From Leptodactylus fallax (taxonomy: Eukaryota > Chordata > Amphibia > Anura > Leptodactylidae), in assembly GCA_947044405.1 (NCBI GenBank), contig CAMRHE010000134.1, positions 563,501-627,500 on the forward strand: a DNA stretch of 64,000 nt, read 5' to 3'. Position numbers and translations under genes: made by a program. The notes beneath the pieces are model-generated. The model did not search any database and was not told the DNA's origin. It was given only the letters and a program-made list of their open reading frames with translations. Below are positions 45,650 through 57,278 of this stretch, piece after piece (position 1 is the stretch's first letter; every line of letters begins with the position of its first letter).

Positions 45650-46215
45650 GAAAGGGGTTGTCTGGCATAAATTGAAAATTAAATCCCTAAACTAAACCCC
45701 CTCCCCCCACCTAACTTCTAATTGACTTGTATGAAAAAATGTATAATTACCCATATCCCTGGGGTGACCACCCCAGGGACACTTTCTGATAATCCGGTGA
45801 CTGAACGTCACTAGTACTCCCCCCCCCCGCCCCACCCAACCCCATCAATACTTACCAGCCTTCCTGTCCGGGAACGGCCCTCCCCCTCTTCCTCTCTTCA
45901 AGCGCTTGCTCTACTGCGCAGGCCTCACAGGTGCTTCTGGTCTGTGCGTGGGCGAGATAGCAAGCTTAGGTAGGGAAACAGGGAGGGGGGTGTAACAGAG
46001 TGAGAGAAGAGGGGGGGAGCAGTGACAGGGAGGTAATGTGGAAGGTACACAGGAAGTTACATAGCAGGAAGCTAAGACCATGTAAACAAATGCAAAAGGT
46101 GCCAGGAGTTCCCACAGACACTCAGAAATCACTCAAAGTATATGGGTGTACTTTTAACCCATTAATAGCACTAATAAACCATTTAAAAAAAACATTGCCC
46201 GGAAAACCCCTTTAA
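45650..46215. repeat. AAAGGGGTTGTCTGG...CCGGAAAACCCCTTTAAG repeat
   Basis: The ends are imperfect inverted copies. The interior has a C run and a G-rich stretch (GGGAGGGGGGTGTAAC). About 565 bp, non-coding, same broad family as other AAAGGGG repeats here. Confidence 0.6.
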
Positions 46216-47125
46216 GCAAATTGCAGAATATATAGTGAAGAATTTAATTTTATTAGTTTTATTATTATTATATATATACAGTCCAATTCTTAATGATAAT
46301 ATTAATGGATCAGTTGTTAACGGAGGTGTTTGAGATAGACAACACTTTGTAAAATGTCCTATCATAGCAACTTGAGTGGAGAACACCAATTGTTTGTGAT
46401 TGACTCCAAATGTCTATTGAAGCAACTCTTGTTCATTGAGCTCACTGTTTGGCATATTAGATATATACTGAGGAATTTGCAGCTAATTCTGTCTCCCATT
46501 GCTGTCTCAAATCTCTCAAAGTATATATTGCATATTTTTGTAGGTTTTGAGTACTTTATATATGAACTGTCAGCAGAAATGGCAGTATTTGTACAATTGT
46601 TTACATTCTATGTGTAACATACAAACTCTATAGTTTGCACTTTGTATTTAGGGTATAAGGATTCTTGTACAGTAGACTGTTATGTATATGAATAAAGAAT
46701 TATACAATAATTTACTGCTATTGCACAATTTTGTCCTCTAGTTGGAATGCCATATTTTATATCTCTGTTCAGTTGTAGGATTAGAATTGAATAAAAAAGT
46801 AAAAAGTATTCCTTCCAAGAGTTATGATACATGTACATTCTATGTGTGTGGATGAAATCTATCATTTTGTTATCATTGCAGTTATTTTCTCCTTAGCTAC
46901 ATGATGACTTTAGAGAGAATTGTATCCAGACTTTGCAATAATAGATAATATTCATCAGACGTCGGATAATTTACATGCATCATTTTGAGGGTCATTCAGC
47001 TGTACTAAAGCAAGTATATTAACCAGGAATCACTTAAACAAGTCATTGCTATTCATGTAATTTGTTTGCACATATACTGGTGTATCTTTTATAATAAATT
47101 CTGATTTTTTTCATATTTATTACAG
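46216..47125 (+). other. End of kcp intron 1
   Basis: A/T-rich, with a TA-rich stretch near 46269-46280. The intron ends with TTTATTACAG at 47116-47125. No other feature is seen. Confidence 0.5.
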
Positions 47126-47682
47126 TTATTGATTTGCTGGAAGCTCTGAACATTACTCGCTCTATCAAGGGAGTTACCAAATCCAAAGGGCGGGACCCTG
47201 GTTCTCCAGCCTGGAAATTTCGTTCACGTGTTCCCCATTTAACATTACCTTGGGACTACTCTGTTTATCTTCTATCAAGCACACAGGGCTCCATTGGCTT
47301 ACATTTTGTAGCTAAACAGGCTAAAAACAACCAAGGAACATTGTTGGCCTTTTTGTCTCCAGCAGCCATGAAAAAGGATGGCCATCCTCTTCTACGCCTT
47401 ATCTCTGACACTCAAGCAGACCAATTACGTTTGGAGTACCGTACCCCACACACCATGGAACCAGCTTCCCTCTTGCTTCCAGGGGGATCACCATTTTCTG
47501 GCTCCAAATGGGCAAGACTTGCACTGAATATAGATATCCACAAAGTTACCCTTTTTCTAGATTGTGAAGAACCAGTAGTGTTCGGTAAAAAAGGAGAGGA
47601 AGAATTACTGAGCCTTATTCTCCCTCTGGATCTTCAGATTTGCTTTGCAAGCACCCCAGGAAATAAGGAGAGCAAATTTCTG
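47126..47682 (+). CDS. kcp: kcp exon 2: thrombospondin N-terminal-like (TSPN) domain
   Basis: 557-nt exon between TTATTACAG and GTAAGT; starts in phase 1, ends in phase 0. It encodes a laminin-G-like TSPN fold: VIDLLEALNITRSIKG, a DPGSPAWKF segment, GTLLAFLSPAAMKKDG, WARLALNIDIHKVTLFLDCE and ICFASTPGNKESKFL. The DCE motif with its cysteine is at the position seen in thrombospondin-1 (YIDCEK). TSPN domains bind heparan sulfate and other matrix partners. The gene call comes from the coiled coil and cysteine-rich exon downstream, which match human KCP. NELL and thrombospondins have the same domain order but fit less well. A TTG-initiated frame at 47134-47721 reads beyond the donor and is not the true boundary. 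Confidence 0.88.
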
Positions 47683-47787
47683 GTAAGTGTAGCACTTTAT
47701 CCAGTTTCCTTTCAGCCATGATTGTATCATGCTGAAATGTTTATGTCACTAACATCAAGACGAGGGAAACGTGGAAATCTATTTCAG

Positions 47788-48095
47788 GCTAAGGCTCCAT
47801 GTAGGGTCCCACAGCAAAAAAAGCGCTGCGGGAAAAATCGCAACAGGAACACATTGTGGTTTTTCCCGTAGTGCTTTTCACAGATAGTTCGCAGAGGTTA
47901 CCTCTGCGGACTTTCTTCTTCAATTTTACCTATAGAGAAACCATTGGAGTTTTCTTAGATATAATTGACATGCTGCGATTTCCAAAACCGCAATGGTTCA
48001 CTGTGCGTATTTTACTGCACTGTGTCGTTGGGATTCCCATCCACTTTGCAGGGACTGTAAAACGCTGCATTTTTACGCCACGTGTGGCCCCCGTC
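47788..48095. mobile_element. Harbinger-like MITE, copy 7 (kcp intron 2)
   Basis: GGCTAAGGCTCCATGTAGGG at the left, GTGGCCCCCGTC at the right followed by TTA; the left flank reads TCA. Only about 100 bp after the exon 2 donor. Confidence 0.75.
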
Positions 48096-48098
48096 TTA

Positions 48099-49620
48099 TG
48101 ATATCGCTGGAGGGAGATTATGGAGGTATATTTGCCAAACACAGACACATCTGGCCAGTAAAAAGTAAAACACAAAAAGTCTTTTTTTTTTGTGTGTGCC
48201 ATTGTTTACGTGAAAAGAAATGGCATTTGCAACTATTTTTTTATTTCTGAATGCAGGGGCTATTGGTTACTAACAGTGGTATTACTATTATTCTAATGGA
48301 TAGTTCCATAATGTTATTTGCTCTGCAATATAACGCTAGCAAACTGAGGCAGTTTGCGCTGGGTTAGCAACTACATTAGAACAATCACAGCTTGATGAAA
48401 ATACAGTTTGGAGAATAGGACAGTAGCAGATGGCCAAAAGGTGACAAGTGACTTACATAAGTTTTATGTATTGATGCACCATATAAACCTAAAATTGATG
48501 TTACGCTGGACATATATTACACAGAGAAGTCAACAGAACTGCTAGTTTTAATAGGATCTGTTGACAGTCTCGTTTGTATGGGATCTTCTGACTCTATCTG
48601 AAGACAGTTGTTAAAGAATAAAGGTATCAGAGAAAAGCCACTGTCACAGGTGTCACAGGAACTTTAGCTGGTTATACATATTAGATAGCTGTCAGCTGAA
48701 CACTGTTTTAACCAACAGATTTTCCTCCCGAATACCCACATACTTGCATGATTCGAGTGTGCATGTGTTCTCAATGGGGAGAGAGGAGAAAGGAGCTACC
48801 AGAAACCTCTGGAAGACAGCTTATTTCTCTTGAGAAGAAAAGGATCAGGTGTATTGAAATCCAACAGTCCTGATTCTTTTTACTAGACACCTGCCAGAGT
48901 CTGAACACGACCATACACATTGGGTAGTACTCCAGTACTGTTGATGGGTTTGGCCAACATTTCTCTAATGTTTATGGCTACTTTTATTCCCCTGATCCAT
49001 ATATTAATATTAATATCTTAAAAAGTTCAATATATAAGTTCAAAATATCTTAAAATTCTGAAATGTTCAGGAATACAAATAATGTGAGTCTGATCAGATC
49101 TACCCACTGAACCTCCTTATTGGTAGGTTGAGGGAGCTGGTTCTCCTCGGTTCCGTCGACCTGGTTGTTAAAAATACTGCCGAATCGTAAAACTGGGGAG
49201 AAAAGGTGCCCCCACCCAGTGATGAACCTGGGAGAGCAGAACATTGTAGCCCCCTCAAACCTCCTGGAACCTGTTATTAAAAATTTGAATCCCACCCCTA
49301 CGTATAGTTCTGTATCCCTTTAATTAAATAATGGTTGAGATGTCTGTAAGTGTATCTTACTATATTTTAAATATGTGTAAAAACTTAATTTCCATGTTAC
49401 AAATAGCTGTACTCCTACAGTATTTCCTAAAGAGTACATGCGCTATCTCAACTATCATACCAATGACATGGGAATACTGAGTGGATCTATTAACCATCTG
49501 TGATTGAAATGGCTGGCACTCTGGATTAGGAGGGTGCAGGGTGGAATCCCCAATTAGTACTTATTATTTACAAGATCTATTAACTATCCACATCAATATT
49601 AACACATATAAGTATGTATA
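48099..49620. other. kcp intron 2 segment, no gene recognised
   Basis: No exon supported. 49100-49305 has repeat-like character (GAACCTGGGAGAGCAG, CAAACCTCCTGGAACCTG) but no clear edges. Confidence 0.4.
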
Positions 49621-50393
49621 CACTCACTTATATATTATACTAGCAGAAGGACCTGGCTTCGCACGGGTATATTTCATTTTTTGTTTGTGTAGTGACCCCA
49701 TAAGAATTGGCCAGTTGCACTTGACATCCAGTATGGCAGTCCAGTATAGGTATCGTCTATTTATGGCTGGGTTGCTATGGAAACCTGGTAAATGAAATGT
49801 GAACTTATATTGGCTGATGCACGTCATATGACTGAATATTTAAGGACCTGCAAACTGATATTGACTCATACAGGTCATAAATAGCTTGGTTGCTATGGAA
49901 ACCTGGTGTAAAGCTGTGTGTATGTCAAGACTGAAGAACCTCCGATTTTTCATTGGTCCATAAGTGTCATGTGATCATGTGTATCTCAGTTTGGATATCA
50001 GTGAAAGACCTGTGATCGGTTGTTATGGAAAACCTGAAGTAAAGCTGTGTGTATGTGACCTTGTGTAACAGTGTCATCCACAGCGCCCTGCCCCTTTAAA
50101 GCTGACCTACAGCAGTGAAGAAAAATGGCTGGGTTGTTATGGAAACATTTAGTGCAGCTGTGTGCATGTATCTGACAATGCCTTGTCAGATTGGAGATGG
50201 GCTTGGGTCTGCTGGGTTGTTTCAGCAGCTCGCTGTTGTCTGTGACATACCTTGTCAGATTAGAGATAGGCTTGGGTCTGCTGAGAGATTTCATTGGCTC
50301 TAGCAGAAGCCATGCATTTTGCTGCAGGGGGCATGAGTAGTTTAAAAACGTTTCAATTTATAAGAATGCTGAAATCCACTATGGCAGTTCAGT

Positions 50394-51036
50394 CAGTGGC
50401 GTAAATATCGGGGTAGCAGTGGTAGCGGCTGCCACAGGGCCTGGGACATTAGGGGTCCCGGCGGGCCCCTGATGTTTTTTTTTTTTAATAGGCTGTTACC
50501 TGCTGGTGTAACACCAGCAGGTAACGGGCCCTATTTACTTACCGATCCCCGCTCCTGCTCACAGCTGTCTGTGCTTCACTTTCTGCAGAAGCGGCTGTGA
50601 GCAGGAGCAGGGATCAGTAAGTAAGGCCTGTGGGCCGTGAACCCCACAAACACTGCTATCATTATACTCTGGGGTCTTTTCAGCAGGCTTCGGGCCTCCT
50701 TAGTGACGTCCCAGGCGTCGGTGGGCCAGTCCGACGTCATTATGTGTCGCGATACATGCCTGGCTCACGTGACATCTGGTCCAACATTGAAGAGGTAGCG
50801 GGGAGTGCACATAATACTATATGAAGGGGCCACTATGATACTGTGTGCAGGGGCCACTATGGGGCAGAATACTGTGTGCAAGGGCCACTATGGGGCAGAA
50901 TACTGTGTGCACGGGCCACTATGGGGCATGATAGTGTGTTCAGGAATGCAGTTTGTGCGGGGATGGGGGCGGTTGCCGGGGGAGGCTCATGTCAAATGTT
51001 CGCCTTGGGGCCCAGCCATTGCTAGTTACGCCACTG
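50394..51036. mobile_element. hAT-like non-autonomous element 2
   Basis: Ends CAGTGGCGTAAATA and TAGTTACGCCACTG are inverted. Flanking octamers AGTTCAGT (50386-50393) and AGTCCAGT (51037-51044) match at 7 of 8, the hAT-type 8-bp duplication. 643 bp with a CCTGCTGGTGTAACACCAGCAGG hairpin, a GCGGCTGTGAGCAGGAGC inverted pair and a short minisatellite; no transposase. Related inside to element 1 at 10782. Confidence 0.85.
50810..50945 (+). repeat. Minisatellite in hAT-like element 2
   Basis: About four units of GGGGCCACTATGGGGCAGAA then TACTGTGTGCA, closely matching the array at 11605-12175. Confidence 0.85.
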
Positions 51037-51502
51037 AGTCCAGTATAGGTACAGTCTATTTATGGCTGTGTTGTTATGGAAACCTGGTAAATTAAATGTG
51101 AATTTATATTGGCTGATACACGTGATATGACTGAATATTTAAGGACCTGCGAACTGCTATTGACTAATACAGGTCATAAATAGCTTGGTTGCTATGGAAA
51201 CCTGTGTGCCTGAGGAGAGTAAGTGCCTGTGAGCTTCTATTGGCTGATAAGGGACATGTTACTGTGTGTATGGCAGTTGGAATATGAGTGAAAGACTTGC
51301 AGGCTTGTATTAGCTAATGCTGGTCATTTTTTGGAAATACTGTATCTCAGGAACGGTACGTCCAAGAGAGCTGAGACCCAGTCTAAAATATTCCCGGACA
51401 CCTGATGTACATGTGTGCCAAATTTGGTGAGGATCGGTCCTGTCGTTTGGTCGCGCATAAAGAACAGACAGACAGAAACTAATTTTTATATATATAAGAG
51501 AT

Positions 51503-52079
51503 AAGAGATTACAAGAGCTGGACTTATTCATAGTACATGCAGGAAGTGTTGTCATGGATACCTAGGCATGGTACAGTCCTAGGTGTTCCTCAATCCTCAG
51601 GGAAAAACCTGGAAAAGAAATATGACATTGAAAAAAGTTTTTTAAGCTAAATATACAGTGTCCTCCTTTATAAGGAACCTGTCACCATGACAATGCGGCC
51701 AAACATGTATATTGCAGTGTATACCTATTGAACTAGCGATCAGAAGATAGCTACTTCAATCCTCTATTGGGACAAAAAAAAATGTAAACAAAAGTTTAAA
51801 AAAAATGTTTAAACGTGTTAAAAAAAAATTAACAAATGAATAAAGCCCCAGAAATACCATTTTCCCATATCAAATGTTTTATTATGTAAAAAAAATTAAA
51901 AAAATTAAAAAATTACATATTTGGTATCACCGCGTCCGTAAAAATCCGAATTTATCCAGGGGTACAGAGTGAAAATTTTTAACCCCCAAGTGTTGAAATA
52001 ATTTATTCTCCAGAAATTAATGCACTATCTGCTGCGAAATAAATGTGTATGTGTGTATAATTATGCAATTTCTTTCCAG
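51503..52079 (+). other. End of kcp intron 2
   Basis: 51640-52030 looks like an anuran interspersed repeat (AAATACCATTTTCCCATATC, ATTTGGTATCACCGCGTCCG). The intron ends TTTCTTTCCAG at 52079. Confidence 0.45.
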
Positions 52080-52152
52080 GGTTATTGGCAGACAGCTGAG
52101 ATCTCTCCAACTGGGTTCTCTAGAAGACCTTGGCATTGTGAGAATCGGTCAG
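52080..52152 (+). CDS. kcp: kcp exon 3: end of TSPN domain
   Basis: 73-nt exon from TTTCTTTCCAG to GTGAGT; phase 0 in, phase 1 out, fitting both neighbours. In this frame it reads GYWQTAEISPTGF then PWHCENRS. Joined to KFL of exon 2, F.G..Q aligns with the FQGVLQ end of thrombospondin TSPN domains, and the cysteine in PWHCEN sits where the closing TSPN cysteine is expected. Another frame (VIGRQLRSLQLGSLEDLG) is also open and looks superficially plausible, but its phase does not match either neighbouring exon. Confidence 0.78.
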
Positions 52153-52653
52153 GTGAGTGAATCAAGTTGTTTTACGTGGTTTATTACATGTTTCTCAATA
52201 GACAGATGCTATAATTCTCCTCCCAGTGCTCTTAATGTTTTGCACATTATATGTAATAACAACCATAATAACAATTCATTGTGATCTGAGAATGCTGTAC
52301 TGTAATAGAAGGAGTATTTTTCATAATACCAACCTTAAAAATCTCAGACACATACAGCTTTGTTATAGCATACTGGCTCATGCATAATCTAGGTCACAAT
52401 CTGCATATATTCAAGTAAAGTTGTATTCTGTTACAAGTAAGCACAAAGGAGAAATTGCAATGTGTTTGGTGTACAGTTGAAAAAGGGTTGTTAAAAATGT
52501 CATTGACATCTATGGTGTTTTAGAGTTAATTGGTGAAGATCGATTTACTTCTTCTGACACTGTTCCTGGCAAATCTGTACCTGCTTGTAAAAGGGAAATT
52601 ACATTGTGAACCCCATTACGTTTGGGAAACAAGAAAAATGTATCCTCTATAGC

Positions 52654-53110
52654 AGGGGTTTCAAACTTGGCCAGGCAAATGGGCTGCATCTAGAAAAAAA
52701 TATGAAGTTGAAGAGCCGCTATCCTTATAAATTCCATACAATACAAATTTATTGTTAAATAACCCCAGCAGTGGCCCGCACAGTTTAACATCCCTAAGCA
52801 GTGGACTCATACAGTTTAATGTCCCCCCAGCAGCTCTATGCAGTTTAATGTCAATCCAACAGTGGCCCAGCAAAGTCCCCCCAGCAGTAGCCCCATACAG
52901 TTTAGTGTCCCCCAGTAGTGGCTCCATATAGTTTAATGTCCCCTGGCTCCACGTAGTTTAGTGTCTCCCAGCAGTGGCTCCACACAGTTTAATGTCCCCC
53001 AGCAGTGACCCCACACAGTTTAATGTCCCCCAGCAGTGACCCCACATAGCATAGTGGCCACACATAGTTTGATGTCCACCTAGCTGTGACCCCATATAGA
53101 ATAACAGTGT
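52654..53110 (-). repeat. hAT-like 5' end plus minisatellite
   Basis: CAGGGGTTTCAAACTTGGCC at 52654 resembles a common hAT terminus. It is followed by about ten imperfect units of CACACAGTTTAATGTCCCCC then AGCAGTGACC. In reverse complement these resemble the 11605 family. No matching right terminus was found. Confidence 0.6.
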
Positions 53111-53315
53111 GCCCGGAGCAGGGAAAGAGAGTGGGAGATTCCAGCCAGGGAGTGGAGAGGTAAGTATATACACTGAAGCTGTCCTGAACTTGTAGGCCAC
53201 AGGTGTGCAGCCTACAAGCTCGGAAAACTACAGAACTGGGTTGGGGGTTCTTTTCTCCCTGGTTTTGCCGATCCAACTGGATAAACCAATAACTTACACC
53301 CAATAATTAACATGA
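53111..53315. other. kcp intron 3 segment, nothing recognised
   Basis: Between a minisatellite and a SINE; no feature supported. Confidence 0.3.
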
Positions 53316-53317
53316 GG

Positions 53318-53475
53318 CAACATAGTGGCTTGCAGTGCAGGGATCCTGGATTCAAATCCAAAGGACAATATCTGCATGAAGATTGTATTGTATGTTCTCT
53401 CCGTGTTTGTGTTAGGTTAATTTGGTCTTTATAGTGTTCTGAAAAATGTTGGTCCAATATAAATGTGTAAAAATA
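53318..53475 (+). mobile_element. tRNA-derived SINE, diverged
   Basis: Reads AGTGGCTTGCAGTGCAGG, GGATTCAAATCC (B-box-like) and TATGTTCTCTCCGTGTTTG, the order of the SINE at 55478-55697 in the opposite orientation. Truncated and decayed. Confidence 0.7.
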
Positions 53476-55475
53476 AAATAAATGATGCACATAAAAAAAT
53501 GTGGATTAACACTTTCTTCACATTATCTGATCAAGATTATATTTCTGCATACTTTCAAACATTACTGTGGATGTCCTATGGTATTTTTGCTACAGCCTTG
53601 CCTTCATACACTAGCTGAGCCTTTCTAGTTATGCCTCATTACTCTAATTAAAAAGCTTTAGAAAACCCTTCATCTTTACCAACAAGACCAGCTCTGCTGC
53701 CCTGCCTACTTCCCACATCAATCAGAATTCCTACTCATACCCCCATCCCCCGTACCTTTCATTGCCCAATCTCTATTCATTACTTCAGGATGTTTCTGTC
53801 ACAGCTACATAGAAGAAAGTCAATTGGGCCACAATACGTCGATGCAATGAAATACACAATATTGACAAAGTTTATACTTTACAGGAGGGTAGCTGTTACA
53901 TATACTATATACCCTGACATCCTGTCTACTGTGACCTCAGTTTTAAGTTTCCTTTTGCTGTTGCTTACATATAAATATGAAACTTGGGGATAAAATCAAA
54001 CAAAAAAAATTCCTCACTCGTCTGTTTTCCTAAAGAGTGTAGGAATGAGAGATGTGAACGTGTTGTTTATGAGGCCTGCGAGAGGACTGTGTCCTGTCAC
54101 TTTTATTCTAGCTAAGATTTTACAGGATAGTAAATCATATAGATATACAAGCATTATGTTCATACTTGTAGAACTGTGGGGATGAATGAGCTATGCCCAT
54201 ATATATGTATATATTCTGACTTCCAATGCAAACAAAGCTTTACAGTTTGGGATCTGTTCCCCTTTGCTTGAAGCACTGAGTATTGTCCTGCTGGAGGTAT
54301 CAGCCCTATTGGTGACTTGTGTGAGGTCACAGGGTGTGTAAGGAGCCTGGTTATTCTTCATAATGACATGGAACCCCCTCTAGGGCTAAAAACTTATTAT
54401 AGACAAACACAAATGTTTCCACATACAAGCACAGACACTTACATTTCTATAAACAGGACACAGTTGTGTGTATGGAAACATTCTCCTCTACGCATGGTAG
54501 CAGCTCAATGTTAAATAATGTAGAATGAAGTATGGAACAGATAGATATAGTGTTGCCACCATGTCTCTAAGTGGCTATACAAACTGTGATAATGCCTATA
54601 ATTTCAATAGTAATGCTTGCAACCCACTGGAGGGAACTGGAGGAAGGGAGTAGTAGTTGTCTATGGTTTCCAAAAGCACTCAACTGACTCCTTCAGCCCA
54701 AATCCCTGGGGGCTGTGAATGAGTAAGTCACAGGAATCACTACCTGTCTACCTGAGGGGATTGCAAAGTCCAGGTTGTGAGCCTCTAGCAAACCTCAGCC
54801 TCCTCAACCTCAACCTCCAAACTGACACTCTCTCCTCTCTGTAGGTGGACAGCAATAATGTCTCAGGGCTACAGCAATGATGGCTATGGGCTAAGGCTCT
54901 AGCAGGGACCTCTGAACACCACTTCCATCATCAGAGGCTGTACTGGACTTTCTCTCACAACTGCTCTGTTCGGCTGCTCACAGAAGACCATCTGTCTACT
55001 CCCCTTACCCCAGCCAAACATGGGTTGGGCTAGACCAAGCTCTCCCAAAAAAAGGGGAATGCTCCCTGAAAGGGGGAAAAACATGAATAGAAGTTGCAAA
55101 ACATATAAATTTCATACAGTACAGTGGCACTAACACAATACAACAAACAAACAAACAAACAATGTAGCAGGGTCCACTGGGATGGTGCTGTAACAGTCAT
55201 CTCTTTAGAGCATTGCAACCTTATAGTCATATTGTGTTTGCAAATCTCCTGCTGGGCTGAAAATTTTATTCAGAATATCTGGGTGGTGAATGATCTTGAC
55301 AAGTAAACCTTGGTGTGGACAGTTTGCTACACCTTACCAATTCGCCCACTTACACATTGTTGCAGCATGTAAAGGTGTCCCTACATACTCTGACCATTGA
55401 ATTGGTGTTATGATACAGGTTTATATCAGTAACTATATGTATAAATAACATATAGTTATATAATATTTTATTTTT
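53476..55475. other. kcp intron 3 segment, no gene recognised
   Basis: About 2 kb with no supported exon. An (ACAA)n run occurs at 55141-55161. Confidence 0.4.
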
Positions 55476-55477
55476 GT

Positions 55478-55697
55478 TCTTTATTATGCTTACTTATATA
55501 GCGCCGTCATATTCTGAAGTGCTTTACAGACACTGCTTAAAATTTATATTCCCTATTAGTATATCTTTAGAGTGTGGGAGGAAACCCACGCAAACACGGG
55601 GAGAACATAGAAACTCCTTGCAGATGCTGTCCTTGACAGGATTCAAACCCAGGCCTCCAGCGCCATAAGGCTGGGGTGCTAACCACTGAGCCACCGT
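55478..55697 (-). mobile_element. tRNA-derived SINE
   Basis: On the minus strand it starts ACGGTGGCTCAGTGGTTAGC (A-box-like), then GGGTTTGAATCC (B box of RNA polymerase III promoters), a body TGTTCTCCCCGTGTTTGCGT GGGTTTCCTCCCACACTC, and a tail GGCGCTATATAAGTAAGC. The tail matches the L2-type tail at 35410, suggesting mobilisation by that LINE. Not a functional tRNA. Confidence 0.88.
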
Positions 55698-55699
55698 TC

Positions 55700-56051
55700 T
55701 TCTAATACGGCACTTCATATTGTTCTGGGAGTCACAGGCAGAATAGACAGAAATGTATTTCAAATATCTGCACACTTTTCTGAGCATGTAAATGTAGCCG
55801 TTTTTACCATGACCTTCACATGTTTGTTTTTACTTGCACACCTTATATTTAGTACCACATAAGAATACAATGCAAGGCAGCACTCAACTTTAAAATTCAG
55901 TTTATTCCCACAGCAAGCATAATTTCAGCTAGGTATCTTGGTACCTAAAGGATGCTACAATTTACTCTTTCGAGGCGTGCACCTTTATTGTCTTGTCCTG
56001 TGCATTATATATTGTACCATAATGTGATCAAAGACCATTCTATTTCCTCAG
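55700..56051 (+). other. End of kcp intron 3
   Basis: No repeat recognised with confidence. Ends ATTTCCTCAG at 56051. Confidence 0.5.
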
Positions 56052-56269
56052 ATTCTCTTCCTCTTCCATATTCCCTGTCTGAGGAGCGACACATGGATGA
56101 TGAGGATTCCCAGAGGCAGCCTCGAGCCCCAGATGTAACTGACACAAGACATTATCAGCAGCAGCAGAGTGAAATTCCCTCAAATTTACTTTCTCAGGAA
56201 GAAAGGATGCGGAGACTAGAGGAAATGGTTCAGGGTCTGACTAATATGCTTGACATCGTGAAAGTTCAG
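56052..56269 (+). CDS. kcp: kcp exon 4: acidic linker and start of coiled coil
   Basis: 218-nt exon from TTTCCTCAG to GTCAGT; phase 1 in, phase 0 out. It encodes a polar linker (SLSEERHMDDEDSQRQPRAP, then a glutamine run near HYQQQQSEIP) and an amphipathic helix with heptad spacing, EERMRRLEEMVQGLTNMLDI. This corresponds to the region of human KCP just before its first cysteine-rich repeat, which is also predicted to coil. Coiled coils in this position allow oligomer formation in thrombospondins and NELL proteins; for kcp that is inference. The donor GTCAGT is weaker than the others. Confidence 0.85.
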
Positions 56270-57278
56270 GTCAGTTCAGTTCAACTGAAATGGGTTGTGT
56301 TTTAATAGACTTCTTTACTTTATTGGTTTTGACATTTGTAATTTATGTTTTGTTCTATACATTTCATTTATATACCAGATTTACACAGCCTGAAATCATT
56401 GCATCTGGGTACAATAATGCCTTGGGTAAATCTAAGTAGATATGGATTGTAAGCTCATCTGTAGAAATAATATGCAATGAATACAACTTGAGATAGCTAC
56501 TCTGTTGGCTGGGAATTATTAACATGAAACAAATGAATACTTCAATTCACACTGGAACTAATTAGGTATTTGCCGTGGGAAAAAGGTCACCACAAAGCAG
56601 GGCATTCCTGGCCTGTACATGCCAAGTGGTATTCATCTGCGTTTTCTGCCCATGTATTTCAGTGAGAAATTCTGGGAGAGACTTTATTTAGAAATATTAA
56701 TATCCTATAAAGGAGTATTAGATCATTCCGTACTGGACCATACTATTGCAATGTTATCTTCCAAGCTATAGAGATCAGGATGCACGTTTTGAAGAGAAAA
56801 AATGGCCTTCAGGAGATATACTGTCTATGTGATTGGTTTTATACATTTTTCTAAGCATTTTTTTTAATCAATTCATTTTTCCACATTGTAATATAACTTA
56901 CAATTTGTCCTTTGGGAATTCTAGTGAACTGAATATTGTAGATAGCTTCTCTTGAACACAGGACAAAGGCTCTTGTACTTTCCCTGAATCATGTCAGACT
57001 TTTTAAAAGCCCTGAGCAGATAAGGTGTTCCCTGCGGATTGTTTCAGAGATTAAGATAATTGTTTATTCTAATGCTTAACAGGACTGGTGCCAGACACAT
57101 GAAATCCATTACCACTCAATGTGATATGATCCGTTAAATCTGATTTTTCTATACATAGAAAATAAATTCTACAATTCAGATTATTTTACATTAGGTCATG
57201 GCTCTCAATAAAATGAAGTTCTTTGCTACTTTGCAGGTGGGTATAAAACTAAAACTGATATTACCATTTTGCCCACAG
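56270..57278 (+). other. kcp intron 4
   Basis: Short intron (about 1 kb) without recognised repeats, ending TTTTGCCCACAG at 57278. Confidence 0.7.

Larger units (their letters stand above)
49637..51502. repeat. Interspersed repeat with internal duplication, opened by hAT-like element 2
   Basis: Begins ACTAGCAGAAGGACCTGGCT and ends GAACAGACAGACAGAAACTA then TATATATAAGAG, end phrases found in a widespread animal repeat type. A unit of roughly 150-180 bp containing GTTGCTATGGAAACCTGGTA and GACTGAATATTTAAGGACCTG occurs at about 49725-49905 and again at 51040-51207. Class uncertain. Confidence 0.6.

Noticed and set aside
47134..47721. 195-residue stand-alone protein starting at 47134
   Set aside because: The start is TTG and the last 13 residues are intron; the true unit is the exon 47126-47682 with splice sites at both ends.
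52081..52152. Alternative reading of exon 3 as VIGRQLRSLQLGSLEDLG
   Set aside because: Open through the whole exon and plausible at first sight. Exon 2 ends in phase 0 and exon 4 begins in phase 1, and only the GYWQTAEIS frame satisfies both; that frame also supplies the expected F.G..Q motif and cysteine.
55640..55697. tRNA gene on the minus strand
   Set aside because: A- and B-box-like sequences are present but no cloverleaf; the SINE body and tail follow directly.
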